Shown here one piece after another: positions 27,246-36,287 of a stretch of DNA of 64,000 nt. The stretch is from Candidatus Nanopelagicales bacterium (GTDB taxonomy: Bacteria > Actinomycetota > Actinomycetes > S36-B12), in assembly GCA_028687755.1 (NCBI GenBank), contig JAQTZL010000005.1, forward strand, positions 1 through 64,000. Direction: 5' to 3'. How positions within the stretch are numbered: the stretch's first letter is position 1; each line of letters starts with the position of its first letter. The notes below the pieces were generated by a model. The model did no database searches and was not told the origin of the DNA. It was given only the letters and a program-made list of their open reading frames with translations. The position numbers and the translations under genes are program-made.

Positions 27246-27808
27246 TGGACACCATCCGACACACCACCCGCTCGTCCCCGGCAGGCCCGCAGTCTGGGAA
27301 GGCTCGTTTGCTCCTCTACGGCGACTCGCTCGACAGCCTCGCCTATCTTGCCATGCCCGTTCCTTACGATCACGACGCACTCGACGACCGGAGAGCGCGA
27401 ACCATGATCGTGGGAATCCGCGTGCCCGACACGAACCACCCTCGGCAAGCGCTCCGGAGTCAGCTCCGGGCAGCGCATGACATCCTCACGAAGCCGCTGC
27501 GCACGCACCCCCTGGTGCGGCACATCTTCTACATCGTCGAAGTCCCGTCTGACTCACCGACCCCTGACCGCGCCGTCAACGCATTGTCCGCAGCGATCTG
27601 CGCACACCACGCTGAGATCGAAATGCGCCACGGCCGCGACATCTGCATCACCGGAATCATCACCACCCCCCACACCGACCCCGTGACACTCACCGAACGC
27701 GTACACCAAAGGATCACCACCACACCCTTCGAGAGCTACTACGCGACCTCGTGGGACCAAATCGCACACAGATCCATTGCCGCCGCCGCCGCAGAAGCAC
27801 TTCTCTAG
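27245..27808 (+). CDS. Unknown cargo protein C
   Basis: This 187-residue soluble protein ends the three-gene unit. It has LLLYGDSLDSLAYLAMPVP and MIVGIRVPD near the N-terminus, a central LVRHIFYIVEVPSD strand and a Thr-rich C-terminal part (RHGRDICITGIITTPHTDP). I do not recognise a family. Its coupling to two paralogous proteins suggests a three-component complex. It is downstream of an IS256 copy and convergent with the next membrane-protein gene. Confidence 0.68.
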   Translation: MDTIRHTTRSSPAGPQSGKARLLLYGDSLDSLAYLAMPVPYDHDALDDRRARTMIVGIRVPDTNHPRQALRSQLRAAHDILTKPLRTHPLVRHIFYIVEVPSDSPTPDRAVNALSAAICAHHAEIEMRHGRDICITGIITTPHTDPVTLTERVHQRITTTPFESYYATSWDQIAHRSIAAAAAEALL

Positions 27809-27881
27809 CGTCGCCGAATCCCTACCAGTGGACCCATCGATGGTCACGGGCGCCAGCTCCCAGCGCGAATCCGCGTGCTTA

Positions 27882-28424
27882 CTAATCTCGCGCGGGAGAC
27901 AGTGCATGCGTCTCCTCGTAGACGGCCATCCACACGCGGTCGTACACGCTTCGCGTGATCCTCCCGTGACGAAGATCCTCTGTTGCGCGCTCCATCAGCA
28001 ACGACAGCGTCGTGATCATCTCTTCACGATCCTCATCATCACGACGAGGCCAGAACACGAATCGGCTCGACCACGCCATTGCCACCCGTCCACGAAGCGG
28101 ACGTGCCTTCCACCAAAGGAACACTCCGGCCGACACCCCCACCAGCACGATCCCGACCGCCGACGCCTCAGGAGACGCGCCAACCGCGATAAGCACAAGC
28201 CACAGCAGCAGACCCATGCTCAGGGCCGCCGGCACGAAAGCACTCGCCAACCGTGCCCAGAACCGTTCACGCTCCGACGACACCGGCGAATACACGACCA
28301 GGCGGGACGTCCCCACACCGTGACGCGCGACAGTGTGACAAACGGATCCCCAGCGCACGGGTCGCGGCAACCGGGAACCGCTGGGCTGTCGCGACCGGCC
28401 AGCTGTGGGACTTACACGAGACAT
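27882..28424 (-). CDS. Hypothetical membrane protein
   Basis: This protein (up to 180 residues) has two adjacent membrane segments (about 60 to 105). A cytoplasmic tail follows with an acidic helix (RRDDEDREEMITTLSLLMERATEDLRHG is its core). The N-terminal 36 residues look non-coding, so the true start may be GTG 28316. No family recognised. It is convergent with the preceding three-gene unit. Confidence 0.6.
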   Translation of the reverse strand: MSRVSPTAGRSRQPSGSRLPRPVRWGSVCHTVARHGVGTSRLVVYSPVSSERERFWARLASAFVPAALSMGLLLWLVLIAVGASPEASAVGIVLVGVSAGVFLWWKARPLRGRVAMAWSSRFVFWPRRDDEDREEMITTLSLLMERATEDLRHGRITRSVYDRVWMAVYEETHALSPARD

Positions 28425-28724
28425 GCACTGATGCTCACCCGCTCACGGGACCGCCGCGAGAGCGCCATACGGAGCCCATGCAGCAAACCGGCAGATCACC
28501 GCGGTTCGCTAACGCATTCCCAACACTAACGCCCCCGTTTACCGGGCACATCCGACCCATCAAACGCCCGAGCACCGCGCCGCAGGGGGCAGCCGGAGCC
28601 GCTGATCGTTCCCAATCCCTTGGCTCTCGCGTACGGATCGAGCGCGATATCGGCAGCAGCTTCGCCATGCTCCGCGTCGGTGAGCATGCTGGCAACAAGC
28701 AGGTCCTCACAGTGCTGGTGTATC
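28425..28724. other. Intergenic stretch of 300 bases
   Basis: No convincing gene or RNA. Short overlapping frames exist on the minus strand, but none has a good ribosome-binding site. A few bases may encode the end of a minor frame following the methyltransferase. Confidence 0.4.
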
Positions 28725-29831
28725 TCAGAAGTTGAGCATCTTCCGGGCCGCTCCCAAAGCCGCGACAGCTTGCCTCGGGAGAACACCGTTCCCGAGCGAC
28801 GCAAGTTGTTGGTTGGCGGTCAGCCCATGACACGCATCGGTCACCCATCCGGCCGGTAGCCCCATAAGCCATTCGACGAACGGGGGCGCCGGACGCGGAC
28901 CGGTCTTGTCGCTCAGAAGCGCCGGTGACGGAGCGGAGCGGCCAGTGATTCGCTCCCATCTGGTCACGGCTTCGGCGTATCGTCCCCAGCGTCGAAGAGC
29001 TGCCCGATCAACGACCACAGGCTCTCGGGCTCCTGGGTGCGCGGGTATCCGTGTGGTCCGTGGAGGGCGAGGTCGATAATCTGATGGCTCAGAGCGATCG
29101 TGCCCCGCCGTGCTTTCACCTGTTGCAGGGTCTCCCCGCCCCGAGACGCGTCCGACGCGAGTGGGGTCCGGAACAGCGCGGTGGGCGAGGATGAAGACCC
29201 GGTATCGGGGATGAGGTGCGCCGATAGCGGAAGCGGGTAAACCGATCCATTGCGCGTCATACCGGAGGTCGGCCAGGTCTCCCAAAACTGCTCCCGCTGC
29301 CCGAAGAGGTCGAGTTGCGGTTTCTCCCAAATGCCACGAATCGGATTCCACACTGCGAGAGGCTGCGTCGCTGGGGGTTGCGTCTTTGGGGTTGCGCTGC
29401 TCATCGTTGTCTCCTTCGGGAATCGCGCGGATCGCGGGTGCAGATAGCAGCCCGCGCACGTTCTCGATCACCACCCGTTCCGGTTGCAGAACGTCGATCG
29501 CTGCTGCCATGTGCGCCCAGAGTCCGGATCGAGTGCCGGGTTTCAGGCCGGCCATCTTCCCGACCGTGGATACGTCTTGGCAGGGGAACCCGCCGCAGAG
29601 GATGTCCACCGGCGGGACAGTGTTCCAGTTGATGGTGGTGATGTCGCCGAGGTTGGGGGCGTCGGGCCAGTGGTGGGAGAAGACACGGGAGACGGGTTCG
29701 TTTATCTCAGAGAACCAGATCGTCTTCGCTCCGAAGACTTCCTCCACGGCAAGGTCGAGTCCGCCGTAGCCGGAGAACAGCGACCCGACGCGTAGCGGCG
29801 CGGCCGGGTCGCTTGGAACCCTATTTGCCAT
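28725..29831 (-). CDS. Orphan C5-cytosine DNA methyltransferase
   Basis: This 368-residue enzyme has the expected motif order: I SLFSGYGGLDLA near the N-terminus, IV GGFPCQDVS with the catalytic Cys, VI IENVRG, VIII GAPHPRYRVFILAHR and C-terminal X-like ASLGNGVLP. No restriction endonuclease is adjacent, so it probably protects the element from host restriction or acts epigenetically. AGGAGG precedes the ATG. A 441-base second frame with its own strong ribosome-binding site lies wholly inside the gene, between motif VI and the target-recognition region. Confidence 0.92.
   Translation of the reverse strand: MANRVPSDPAAPLRVGSLFSGYGGLDLAVEEVFGAKTIWFSEINEPVSRVFSHHWPDAPNLGDITTINWNTVPPVDILCGGFPCQDVSTVGKMAGLKPGTRSGLWAHMAAAIDVLQPERVVIENVRGLLSAPAIRAIPEGDNDEQRNPKDATPSDAASRSVESDSWHLGETATRPLRAAGAVLGDLADLRYDAQWIGLPASAIGAPHPRYRVFILAHRAVPDPTRVGRVSGRGDPATGESTAGHDRSEPSDYRPRPPRTTRIPAHPGAREPVVVDRAALRRWGRYAEAVTRWERITGRSAPSPALLSDKTGPRPAPPFVEWLMGLPAGWVTDACHGLTANQQLASLGNGVLPRQAVAALGAARKMLNF
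28964..29404 (-). CDS. Nested gene inside the methyltransferase gene
   Basis: This 146-residue frame is read on the same strand but out of phase with the methyltransferase. It starts at an ATG with GAAGGAG six bases upstream. The protein does not look like random translation: WNPIRGIWEKPQLDLFGQ is followed by WETWPTSGMTRNGSVY and TPLASDASRGGETL. These Trp-Pro-Thr-Ser-Gly and TPxASD patterns are, as I recall, common in proteins encoded beside phage and element cytosine methyltransferases. Function is unknown. Confidence is limited because both frames cannot be checked for conservation here. Confidence 0.6.
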   Translation of the reverse strand: MSSATPKTQPPATQPLAVWNPIRGIWEKPQLDLFGQREQFWETWPTSGMTRNGSVYPLPLSAHLIPDTGSSSSPTALFRTPLASDASRGGETLQQVKARRGTIALSHQIIDLALHGPHGYPRTQEPESLWSLIGQLFDAGDDTPKP

Positions 29832-30111
29832 CGGCGAGCCTCCTGGGTCGGTGATCCTCGGAGCCGTGATGCTGCTCCGAGCTGGTCACCAACGAGGTGC
29901 ACGGTCGGCCCCACCGGCCTACGCCCAGGCCGCTCGCCACGCCCCCGCGTGCCGCGCCCAGAAGTTCGCTCGTCTGACCCCTTCGCGGTTCGCTCAAACG
30001 GGTTGTCACGCGTCTTGCAAGCGAGGCGCGCCGCCGTCCGAATGTGACCCCAAAAGTCACCTCGCCGCGGGCTGCGGAGCTCACCTTCGGGGTGAGGAAA
30101 GGCGGTGGCTG
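29832..30111. other. Divergent intergenic region, candidate oriT
   Basis: This 280-base space separates the methyltransferase and relaxase genes. It contains the small dyad GTGAC-cccaaaa-GTCAC near 30047 and several G+C-rich repeats. Origins of transfer often lie just upstream of MobF relaxase genes, but no nic site can be recognised. Confidence 0.3.
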
Positions 30112-33100
30112 GTGACGGTTTCGATGCGGGTGATGTCCGCCGGCGACGGCTACAAGTACCTCCTGCGCACCGTCGCCACCGGTGACGGCGGCCGGATGCT
30201 CTCGACACCGCTGACGAGGTACTACACCGAAGAAGGAACACCGCCCGGGCGCTGGATGGGATCAGCGGTCACCGCGCTTGGCCACGGCGCGCTCGGAGTC
30301 GGAGATGAAGTCTCCGAGGAGCAGCTTCAACGACTGATCGGGCAGGGCCGCGACCCCGTGACAGGCCAAGCGCTCGGCAGCCCGTACCGGAAGTACCCGA
30401 CCGTGGCCGAGCGAATCAAGCACCGCTCCGCACGTCTCGACGCCGATCTCCCCGTGACCGGGCGCGCGGAAGCGGTCGCCGCGATCGAGGCTGAGGAGAG
30501 CGCACACGGTGCACGGAAGGCGGTTGCGGGGTTCGATTTCACGTTCTCGATTCCGAAGTCCGCATCCGTGCTGTGGGCGGTATCGGATGCGGGGACGCAA
30601 TCGCTGATTGCGGACGCGCATCATGCGGCGGTTGCAGAGATGGTTGCGTTCATCGAACGCGAGGTTGCGGCAACCCGTGTCGGTGCCGCAGGACGCAACG
30701 GGGCGGTTGCGCAAGCCGATGTCTGCGGTGCGATCGCAACCGCGTTCGATCACTACGATTCGCGGGCGAGCGACCCGCATCTGCATACCCATGTCGTGAT
30801 CTCGAACAAGGTGCAGACCGTCCACGACGGCAAATGGCGCTCCCTCGACGGCCGCCCGCTACACGCCGCGACCGTCGCGCTCTCAGAACTCCACGAAGCC
30901 GTGTTCGCCGACCACCTCACCCGCGCGTTCGGTGTCGAGTGGCGGGCGCGCGACATGGGGCGCGACCGCAACCCTGCCTGGGCAATCGCGACGGTGCCGG
31001 AGAAACTGGTGGCAGAGTTTTCATGCAGGTCACGGCAGATTAACCAGGAGAAGAACCGTCTCATCGCCGAGTACGTTGCCCGTCACGGCAGGCAACCGTC
31101 GTTGGCGACCGTCATCAAGCTCCGGGCGCAGGCGACGTTGGCGACCAGACCGGAGAAGCAGGTTCGTTCGCTCGCGGACCTCACCGGCGAGTGGCGGGAG
31201 CGCGCGTCGCACCTGCTCGGTGAAGACGCCACCCGCTGGGCCCGAACCGTCACCGCCAACGACGTCCCGTTGCTGCTGCGCGCTGACGATGTGCCGTTGG
31301 ACGTGATCGCCTCGCTGGGTCGCAGTGTGGTTGAGGCGGTCGGTGAGAAGCGGTCGACCTGGCGCAGGTGGAACCTCACCGCCGAGGCCGCACGCCAGAC
31401 CATGCCCTACCGGTTCGCCAGCACGAGGGATCGCGAAGCAGTCGTCGGAATCGTCGTCGACGCGGCGGAACGTGCCTCCCTGCAACTCACGCCCCCCGAA
31501 CTCGCGTCCAGTCCGGCAGTGTTCCGCCGCTCTGATGACGCGAGCAGGTTCCGTCCGATCGCGTCGACGGTGTATTCGTCACCGGACATCCTGGCGGCCG
31601 AGGATCGGCTTCTCGAGCGCGCTCGCACCATGACCTCGCCCACTGTGCCTGTCGAGGTGGTCGAGAAGGTCGCTCGCCGCCCGGATCGCGACGGCCGACT
31701 CCTCGCCGACGACCAAGCCGCAGCCCTCGCCGCCGTTGCGACATCAGGCCGTGCAGTCGATGTGTTGGTCGGCCCGGCCGGGGCGGGAAAGACAACGGCG
31801 ATGCGCGCCCTGCGCACGGCGTGGGAGCGGGAGCACGGGCGCGGCAGCGTCGTCGGGCTGGCACCGTCAGCGGTGGCCGCGCAGGTCCTTGCCGATGATC
31901 TCGGTATCCGGACGGAGAACACCGCGAAATGGTGGCAAGACCACCAGAACACCGGCGCGTCATTCCGTAAGGGGCAGCTCGTGATCGTGGACGAAGCCTC
32001 CCTCGCCGGCATCCTTTCGCTGGATCGCGTCACTGCGCACGCGGTGGAGGTGGGTGCGAAGGTGTTGTTGGTGGGTGACTGGGCGCAGCTGCAATCCGTC
32101 GCAGCCGGCGGTGCGTTCTCCCTCCTCGTCCATGACCGCGACGACGCTCCCGAACTGGTCGACGTGCACCGATTCGTCAACGAGTGGGAGAAGACCGCCT
32201 CCCTCGACCTTCGCCACGGCCGCCCCGAAGCCATCGACGCCTACGCAGCTCACGGTCGCATCACCGGCGGGAACACCGAAGCGATGATCGACGCTGCCTA
32301 CACTGCCTGGCGCACCGATACCCTTGCCGGGGTTTCGACGGTGTTGATCGCGGACTCGAACGAATCCGTCCACGCACTGAACCAGCGCGCCCGCGCCGAC
32401 CTCATCCTCGACGGGACCGTGAACGCCGGCCGTGAAGTCGCCCTCCAAGGCGACGCCCGTGCCGGGGTCGGCGACACGATCATCACGAGGAAGAACGACC
32501 GCCGACTCCACACTCCGCGAGGGTGGGTGCGCAACGGGGACCGTTGGACAGTAACCGACGTTCGCGACGACGGATCACTCACCGCCCGCCGCGCGAACAG
32601 TCGCGGCACCGTGATCCTCCCCGCTGACTATGTCTCCGATCATGTTGATCTGGGTTATGCAGTGACGGCGCATAGGGCGCAAGGCATCACCATGGACACC
32701 TCTCATGTGCTCGTTGATCCGTCTACGACGCGGGAGAACCTGTATGTCGCGATGACTCGCGGCCGGCACGCGAACCTCGTCTACGTCGCCACCGACCGCC
32801 CCGACGACAACCACACCACTCCGCACCCGGCGGATGATCCTGATGTGACCGCACGGAGTGTTCTTTACGGGGTGCTGCAGCACGTCGGTGCCGAGCTTTC
32901 CGCGCACGAGACGATCACCGCCGAACACGAAGCCTGGGGGTCGGTGGGGCAGCTCGTGGCCGAGTATGAGACGATCGCGCAAGCCGCCCAACACGACCGT
33001 TTCGCCACCCTCATCCGCGAATCCGGTCTCGCCCCGGACGAAGCAGAAGACACGATCCGCTCCGACGCATTCGGCGCCCTCACCGCAGAGCTTCGGCGGG

Positions 33101-33660
33101 CGGAGGCGAACCACCACAACGTCGACGCCCTCATGCCGCGGCTGGTCGCGGCCCGCGGCTTCGGAGGCGCCGATGACATCGCCTCCGTCCTGCACCACCG
33201 TCTCGCCCGCGCCACTGAGAGGCCGGCTGGTTCTGGTCGTACCCGCAAGGCACCCCGTCTGATCGCCGGCCTCATCCCCGAAGCAACCGGGCCCATGTCC
33301 GCGGCGATGCGGAGGGCACTGACGGAGCGGCGCGAGTTGATCCAGCAGCGTACCGAAGCCATCCTCGACCAAGCCATTGCCGAACAGCAGGAATGGGTGC
33401 TCGCGCTCGGAGACACACCGGCAGAGACGAGGGCTGCGGCAGCGTGGAAACGGCAAGCACGAACCGTCGCCGCGTACCGCGATCGCTACGGCATCACCAC
33501 ACGCACGCCGCTCGGCCCAGCGCCCGATACCGATGCGCAGAAGATCGACGCGGCACGAGCGAAAGCCGCTCTCGCGAGGCTCCGAGACCTCGCGGGCGTC
33601 GATGGCAGCGATGACCTTTCGCGGACGGTGCGGCGCGAAGGGACGCGCCGGGGCCTGTGA
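30112..33660 (+). CDS. MobF relaxase-helicase (TraA-type)
   Basis: This 1182-residue protein nicks and unwinds element DNA for transfer. The N-terminal MobF relaxase has candidate Tyr residues in GDGYKYLLR and the metal-binding histidines in DPHLHTHVV near residue 222. The RecD-like helicase has Walker A GPAGAGKTTAM near 553, Walker B LVIVDEASLAG near 622 and the late motif AVTAHRAQGITMD near 850. A helical C-terminal tail follows. GTG 30112, after GAGGAAAGG, is preferred; the frame extends back to 29851 without a site. It is encoded divergently from the methyltransferase. Confidence 0.95.
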   Translation: MTVSMRVMSAGDGYKYLLRTVATGDGGRMLSTPLTRYYTEEGTPPGRWMGSAVTALGHGALGVGDEVSEEQLQRLIGQGRDPVTGQALGSPYRKYPTVAERIKHRSARLDADLPVTGRAEAVAAIEAEESAHGARKAVAGFDFTFSIPKSASVLWAVSDAGTQSLIADAHHAAVAEMVAFIEREVAATRVGAAGRNGAVAQADVCGAIATAFDHYDSRASDPHLHTHVVISNKVQTVHDGKWRSLDGRPLHAATVALSELHEAVFADHLTRAFGVEWRARDMGRDRNPAWAIATVPEKLVAEFSCRSRQINQEKNRLIAEYVARHGRQPSLATVIKLRAQATLATRPEKQVRSLADLTGEWRERASHLLGEDATRWARTVTANDVPLLLRADDVPLDVIASLGRSVVEAVGEKRSTWRRWNLTAEAARQTMPYRFASTRDREAVVGIVVDAAERASLQLTPPELASSPAVFRRSDDASRFRPIASTVYSSPDILAAEDRLLERARTMTSPTVPVEVVEKVARRPDRDGRLLADDQAAALAAVATSGRAVDVLVGPAGAGKTTAMRALRTAWEREHGRGSVVGLAPSAVAAQVLADDLGIRTENTAKWWQDHQNTGASFRKGQLVIVDEASLAGILSLDRVTAHAVEVGAKVLLVGDWAQLQSVAAGGAFSLLVHDRDDAPELVDVHRFVNEWEKTASLDLRHGRPEAIDAYAAHGRITGGNTEAMIDAAYTAWRTDTLAGVSTVLIADSNESVHALNQRARADLILDGTVNAGREVALQGDARAGVGDTIITRKNDRRLHTPRGWVRNGDRWTVTDVRDDGSLTARRANSRGTVILPADYVSDHVDLGYAVTAHRAQGITMDTSHVLVDPSTTRENLYVAMTRGRHANLVYVATDRPDDNHTTPHPADDPDVTARSVLYGVLQHVGAELSAHETITAEHEAWGSVGQLVAEYETIAQAAQHDRFATLIRESGLAPDEAEDTIRSDAFGALTAELRRAEANHHNVDALMPRLVAARGFGGADDIASVLHHRLARATERPAGSGRTRKAPRLIAGLIPEATGPMSAAMRRALTERRELIQQRTEAILDQAIAEQQEWVLALGDTPAETRAAAAWKRQARTVAAYRDRYGITTRTPLGPAPDTDAQKIDAARAKAALARLRDLAGVDGSDDLSRTVRREGTRRGL

Positions 33661-33810
33661 CCGGTCGCCCTTCCGAAAGTCGCTGGTGCGTCATATCCTG
33701 GGGCGAGGCGGATTTCTCCTTGATATGACGCTCCTCGGGGCAGGCCGCAAGGCCACTCACACACGCACCGCCTTCGACGATCCGTCGTGCCTGTGAGAGG
33801 AACCCCCGTC

Positions 33811-34239
33811 ATGATCCGCCAGCTCTGGACCCTCAGCGTCAACACCCGCGCATTCCTGCGCCGCTACATGCCCACCAACATCCTCCTCGACGCCATCCGC
33901 ACCCGCCGAGGACTCAAATGGGGCGTACCCGCGATGCTCCTTGCCGTGCCCTACCTCCTGGCCGCGAGCACCTTCACCACCCTCATCGCAGACGGCGGAC
34001 CCGGATGGCTCAACCTCCTGGTTCTCCTGTGTCTGTGGAACACGATGAAGTTCATCTTCATGGGACCCATCAGCCTGATCCTGCTCGCCCGGATCCGCGT
34101 GCGCGAGGCCGTGGCCGCTCACGCCGAACGACGAGCATCCACCGAGCCGGTCAAGCAAGCGGTCCGATCAACCACTGCTGGATCAGGACGCGGCTACGCC
34201 GTGTCATCCGAATCGGGCGCACACACGAACTGCCTGTAA
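33811..34239 (+). CDS. Small membrane protein downstream of relaxase
   Basis: This 142-residue protein has two hydrophobic segments (about 40 to 65 and 72 to 98) and a basic C-terminal part. The membrane region (NLLVLLCLWNTMKFIFMGP) is intact. The last 15 codons overlap the convergent AraC gene and may be an eroded end. It recalls short proteins annotated near sulfate-permease-like sequences on actinobacterial elements, but I cannot assign a function. Confidence 0.6.
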   Translation: MIRQLWTLSVNTRAFLRRYMPTNILLDAIRTRRGLKWGVPAMLLAVPYLLAASTFTTLIADGGPGWLNLLVLLCLWNTMKFIFMGPISLILLARIRVREAVAAHAERRASTEPVKQAVRSTTAGSGRGYAVSSESGAHTNCL

Positions 34240-35141
34240 GCCGTTGGCGTTACCCCAAGGCCCCGACGGAACTGGCGGGCCGCGAAGTCAGCATCCGCCC
34301 ACCCCACCTCTGCGGCGATCTGCTTGACCGGAAACACGGTCGAGCGCAGCAGATGCGCCATCCGTTCAGTGCGCACCATCGTCAGATACGCGATGGGTGC
34401 CTTCCCGAACGCCACCACGAACACACGCCTCAACTGTGACGGCGACAGGTGAACGGCCCCCGCCAGCTCCGGCACGGTCCATTGGCGCGCCGGATCGCCT
34501 CGTATGAGCTGCGCGACGTGTCGGGCTTCGACGCGAAGCGGCGAGAACTGACGATGTCGCGGCGCAGCGGGGACCATAGTGCCGCGTCGACCAGCACTGG
34601 CTTTGCTGACGGGCGTCGTCATGAATGGCACGACGACATCGAGCACCGAGAAGAGCAGCGCTTGTGCCCGGAGGAACCGTTCAGGCTGCGGCCCGTCCAC
34701 GCTGAGGGAAACGAGCTCATCCAGCCACGGCATGATCATCCCGGCCCGATCCTCGCCGATCCGGACAATCTGCGCGGGTGTCGAGTAATGGGCATCGAAG
34801 AAGTCGCGGGCGTTGTGACGGTCGCAGAACTGCGCAGCGAATTGCCAGAAGACCTGATCGATCACATAGTCACGGTCGAGGTAGATCGTGGTCGTCATAA
34901 CGCTGCCTTCCGGTTCTGCACCGCAGAGTGTGTGGGCAGCGAGGAGAACGACATCGCCGATCTTCACATGCCGCGCGCCGAACTCACTGAGCAGCAGGGA
35001 GCTGCCACTGCGAACGACGATCACTTTCACGCAGTCAAACGCGACCGGGTCAATCGGACTGTGGTGAGACCGAGTCTGGGCGACCAGTGGCGAGAACAGA
35101 GGCGTGGTGCGGCGCTGGGGTGCAGGGACGGAATCGGTCAA
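34194..35141 (-). CDS. AraC-family transcription regulator, copy 2
   Basis: This 315-residue regulator is a close paralogue of the one at 23611 to 24585, with the same SHHSPIDPVAFDCVKVIVVRSG-type N-terminus and the same HTH (WTVPELAGAVHLSPSQLRRVF). The start appears to be TTG 35141. It lies between the conjugation region and the metal cargo, and convergently overlaps the small membrane gene. The two copies bracket the cargo-relaxase segment, suggesting duplication or acquisition of one copy with neighbouring DNA. Confidence 0.85.
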   Translation of the reverse strand: MTDSVPAPQRRTTPLFSPLVAQTRSHHSPIDPVAFDCVKVIVVRSGSSLLLSEFGARHVKIGDVVLLAAHTLCGAEPEGSVMTTTIYLDRDYVIDQVFWQFAAQFCDRHNARDFFDAHYSTPAQIVRIGEDRAGMIMPWLDELVSLSVDGPQPERFLRAQALLFSVLDVVVPFMTTPVSKASAGRRGTMVPAAPRHRQFSPLRVEARHVAQLIRGDPARQWTVPELAGAVHLSPSQLRRVFVVAFGKAPIAYLTMVRTERMAHLLRSTVFPVKQIAAEVGWADADFAARQFRRGLGVTPTAYRQFVCAPDSDDTA

Positions 35142-35432
35142 GGTTCATCTGAGGTGAGAGCGACCAGGGCTACACGCAGGCGAAAGCTAACGAGTGTCTT
35201 GATGCACGATGGAAGGAGTGCAGCCGGTGCGCAGTTCCCACGATGTCAGCGACCCGTAAGCTTGATCCGGCGGTTCGGCAAGGATGAGGAAGCGATGTCC
35301 GCTGACAAGCGCGAGCGTGATGGTCACTTCGTCGCCAGGGGCGAGCGGTAGATAGGGACGACATTCGAACAGCGCCGGCGCTTCGCCAGTGGGCCTGCTG
35401 CCCGAATCTGCTGCGTCGTGATGTAGGGCCGG

Positions 35433-36287
35433 TCATAGTTCCCCCAGATGCGTCCGGCGTGATCGAAGTGACTGCTCGACCGGGGCAAAGAAGTCACGAG
35501 CGAGTGCAGTGAGAGTAGGGCCCGCGGCCTGCGGTGTTCCTGCTCCGTACGGAGGCTGGGGGGCGTACTCTGCTCCAAGTTCGAGGAATCGGGCGTAATC
35601 TGGCCCCCGTAGGCGCCCGACGATGGTGAGCGCGAGGTCCATGCCCGCGGTGACTCCGGCAGCGGTGAGGACGTTGCCGTCGGTGACGACACGATCGTCC
35701 ATGGCCGTGGCCCCGTACCCCGGAAGCAGATGTCGCACGGACCAGTGAGAGGTCGCACGTCGGCCGTCGAGAATCCCGGCTGCCCCGAGCGCGATCGCGC
35801 CGGTGCACACGCTCGCCACGAGATTTGACCGCGCGCCGAGTTCACGGATTGCGGTGATGGCCGCGGAGTCCTTGAGGAGCACACTCGTGTCGCCACCGGG
35901 CACAAGGAGAACGGTCGGGTTCTCCGGGGCGTCGACAAGTGTGGTCGTGGGTTGCAGAGGGATGCCGCTAGCGCTGCGAACTGGCTTGGTGAGCTCCCCG
36001 GTAGTGGCGAAGTGGATCCTCGCGCCCATCATCGATGAGAGGAAGTAGTGCGGGCCGAGTACGTCGAGGGTGTCGAAGTCGGGGTGGAGAACGATGACGA
36101 TGTCCTCGCTCGCATCGGTTGTCACGCCAGGCAGCGCGGCGAGGGCGTGGTGGGCTGCGACGGAGCGGTCCCAGGCCGCTTGTGCGTCAGGGTCACGGAT
36201 CGCGCCGTCCGCGGTGCCCGATAACGTGTCTCGCATCTCGTGGAGGTGTGCTTCGGTGGCTTCATGTTGAGCATCGTGAGTGGTCAA
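35433..36287 (-). CDS. DJ-1/PfpI-family protein in ABC operon
   Basis: This 284-residue protein has a class-I glutamine-amidotransferase-like DJ-1/PfpI domain (about 60 to 240). It includes the nucleophile elbow VASVCTGAIALGAAGIL with the reactive Cys, and LLVPGGDT. The HTH of GlxA-type regulators is absent, so it may be an enzyme such as an isonitrile hydratase relative. It starts at TTG 36287 overlapping the ATPase stop, with AAAGGA upstream. It is the fourth gene of the importer operon, which suggests a role in processing the imported compound. That is inferred. Confidence 0.82.
   Translation of the reverse strand: MTTHDAQHEATEAHLHEMRDTLSGTADGAIRDPDAQAAWDRSVAAHHALAALPGVTTDASEDIVIVLHPDFDTLDVLGPHYFLSSMMGARIHFATTGELTKPVRSASGIPLQPTTTLVDAPENPTVLLVPGGDTSVLLKDSAAITAIRELGARSNLVASVCTGAIALGAAGILDGRRATSHWSVRHLLPGYGATAMDDRVVTDGNVLTAAGVTAGMDLALTIVGRLRGPDYARFLELGAEYAPQPPYGAGTPQAAGPTLTALARDFFAPVEQSLRSRRTHLGEL

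Noticed and set aside
28526-28804. Minus-strand 92-codon frame after the methyltransferase
   Set aside because: Part resembles coding sequence, but no ribosome-binding site fits a start and it overlaps the methyltransferase end.
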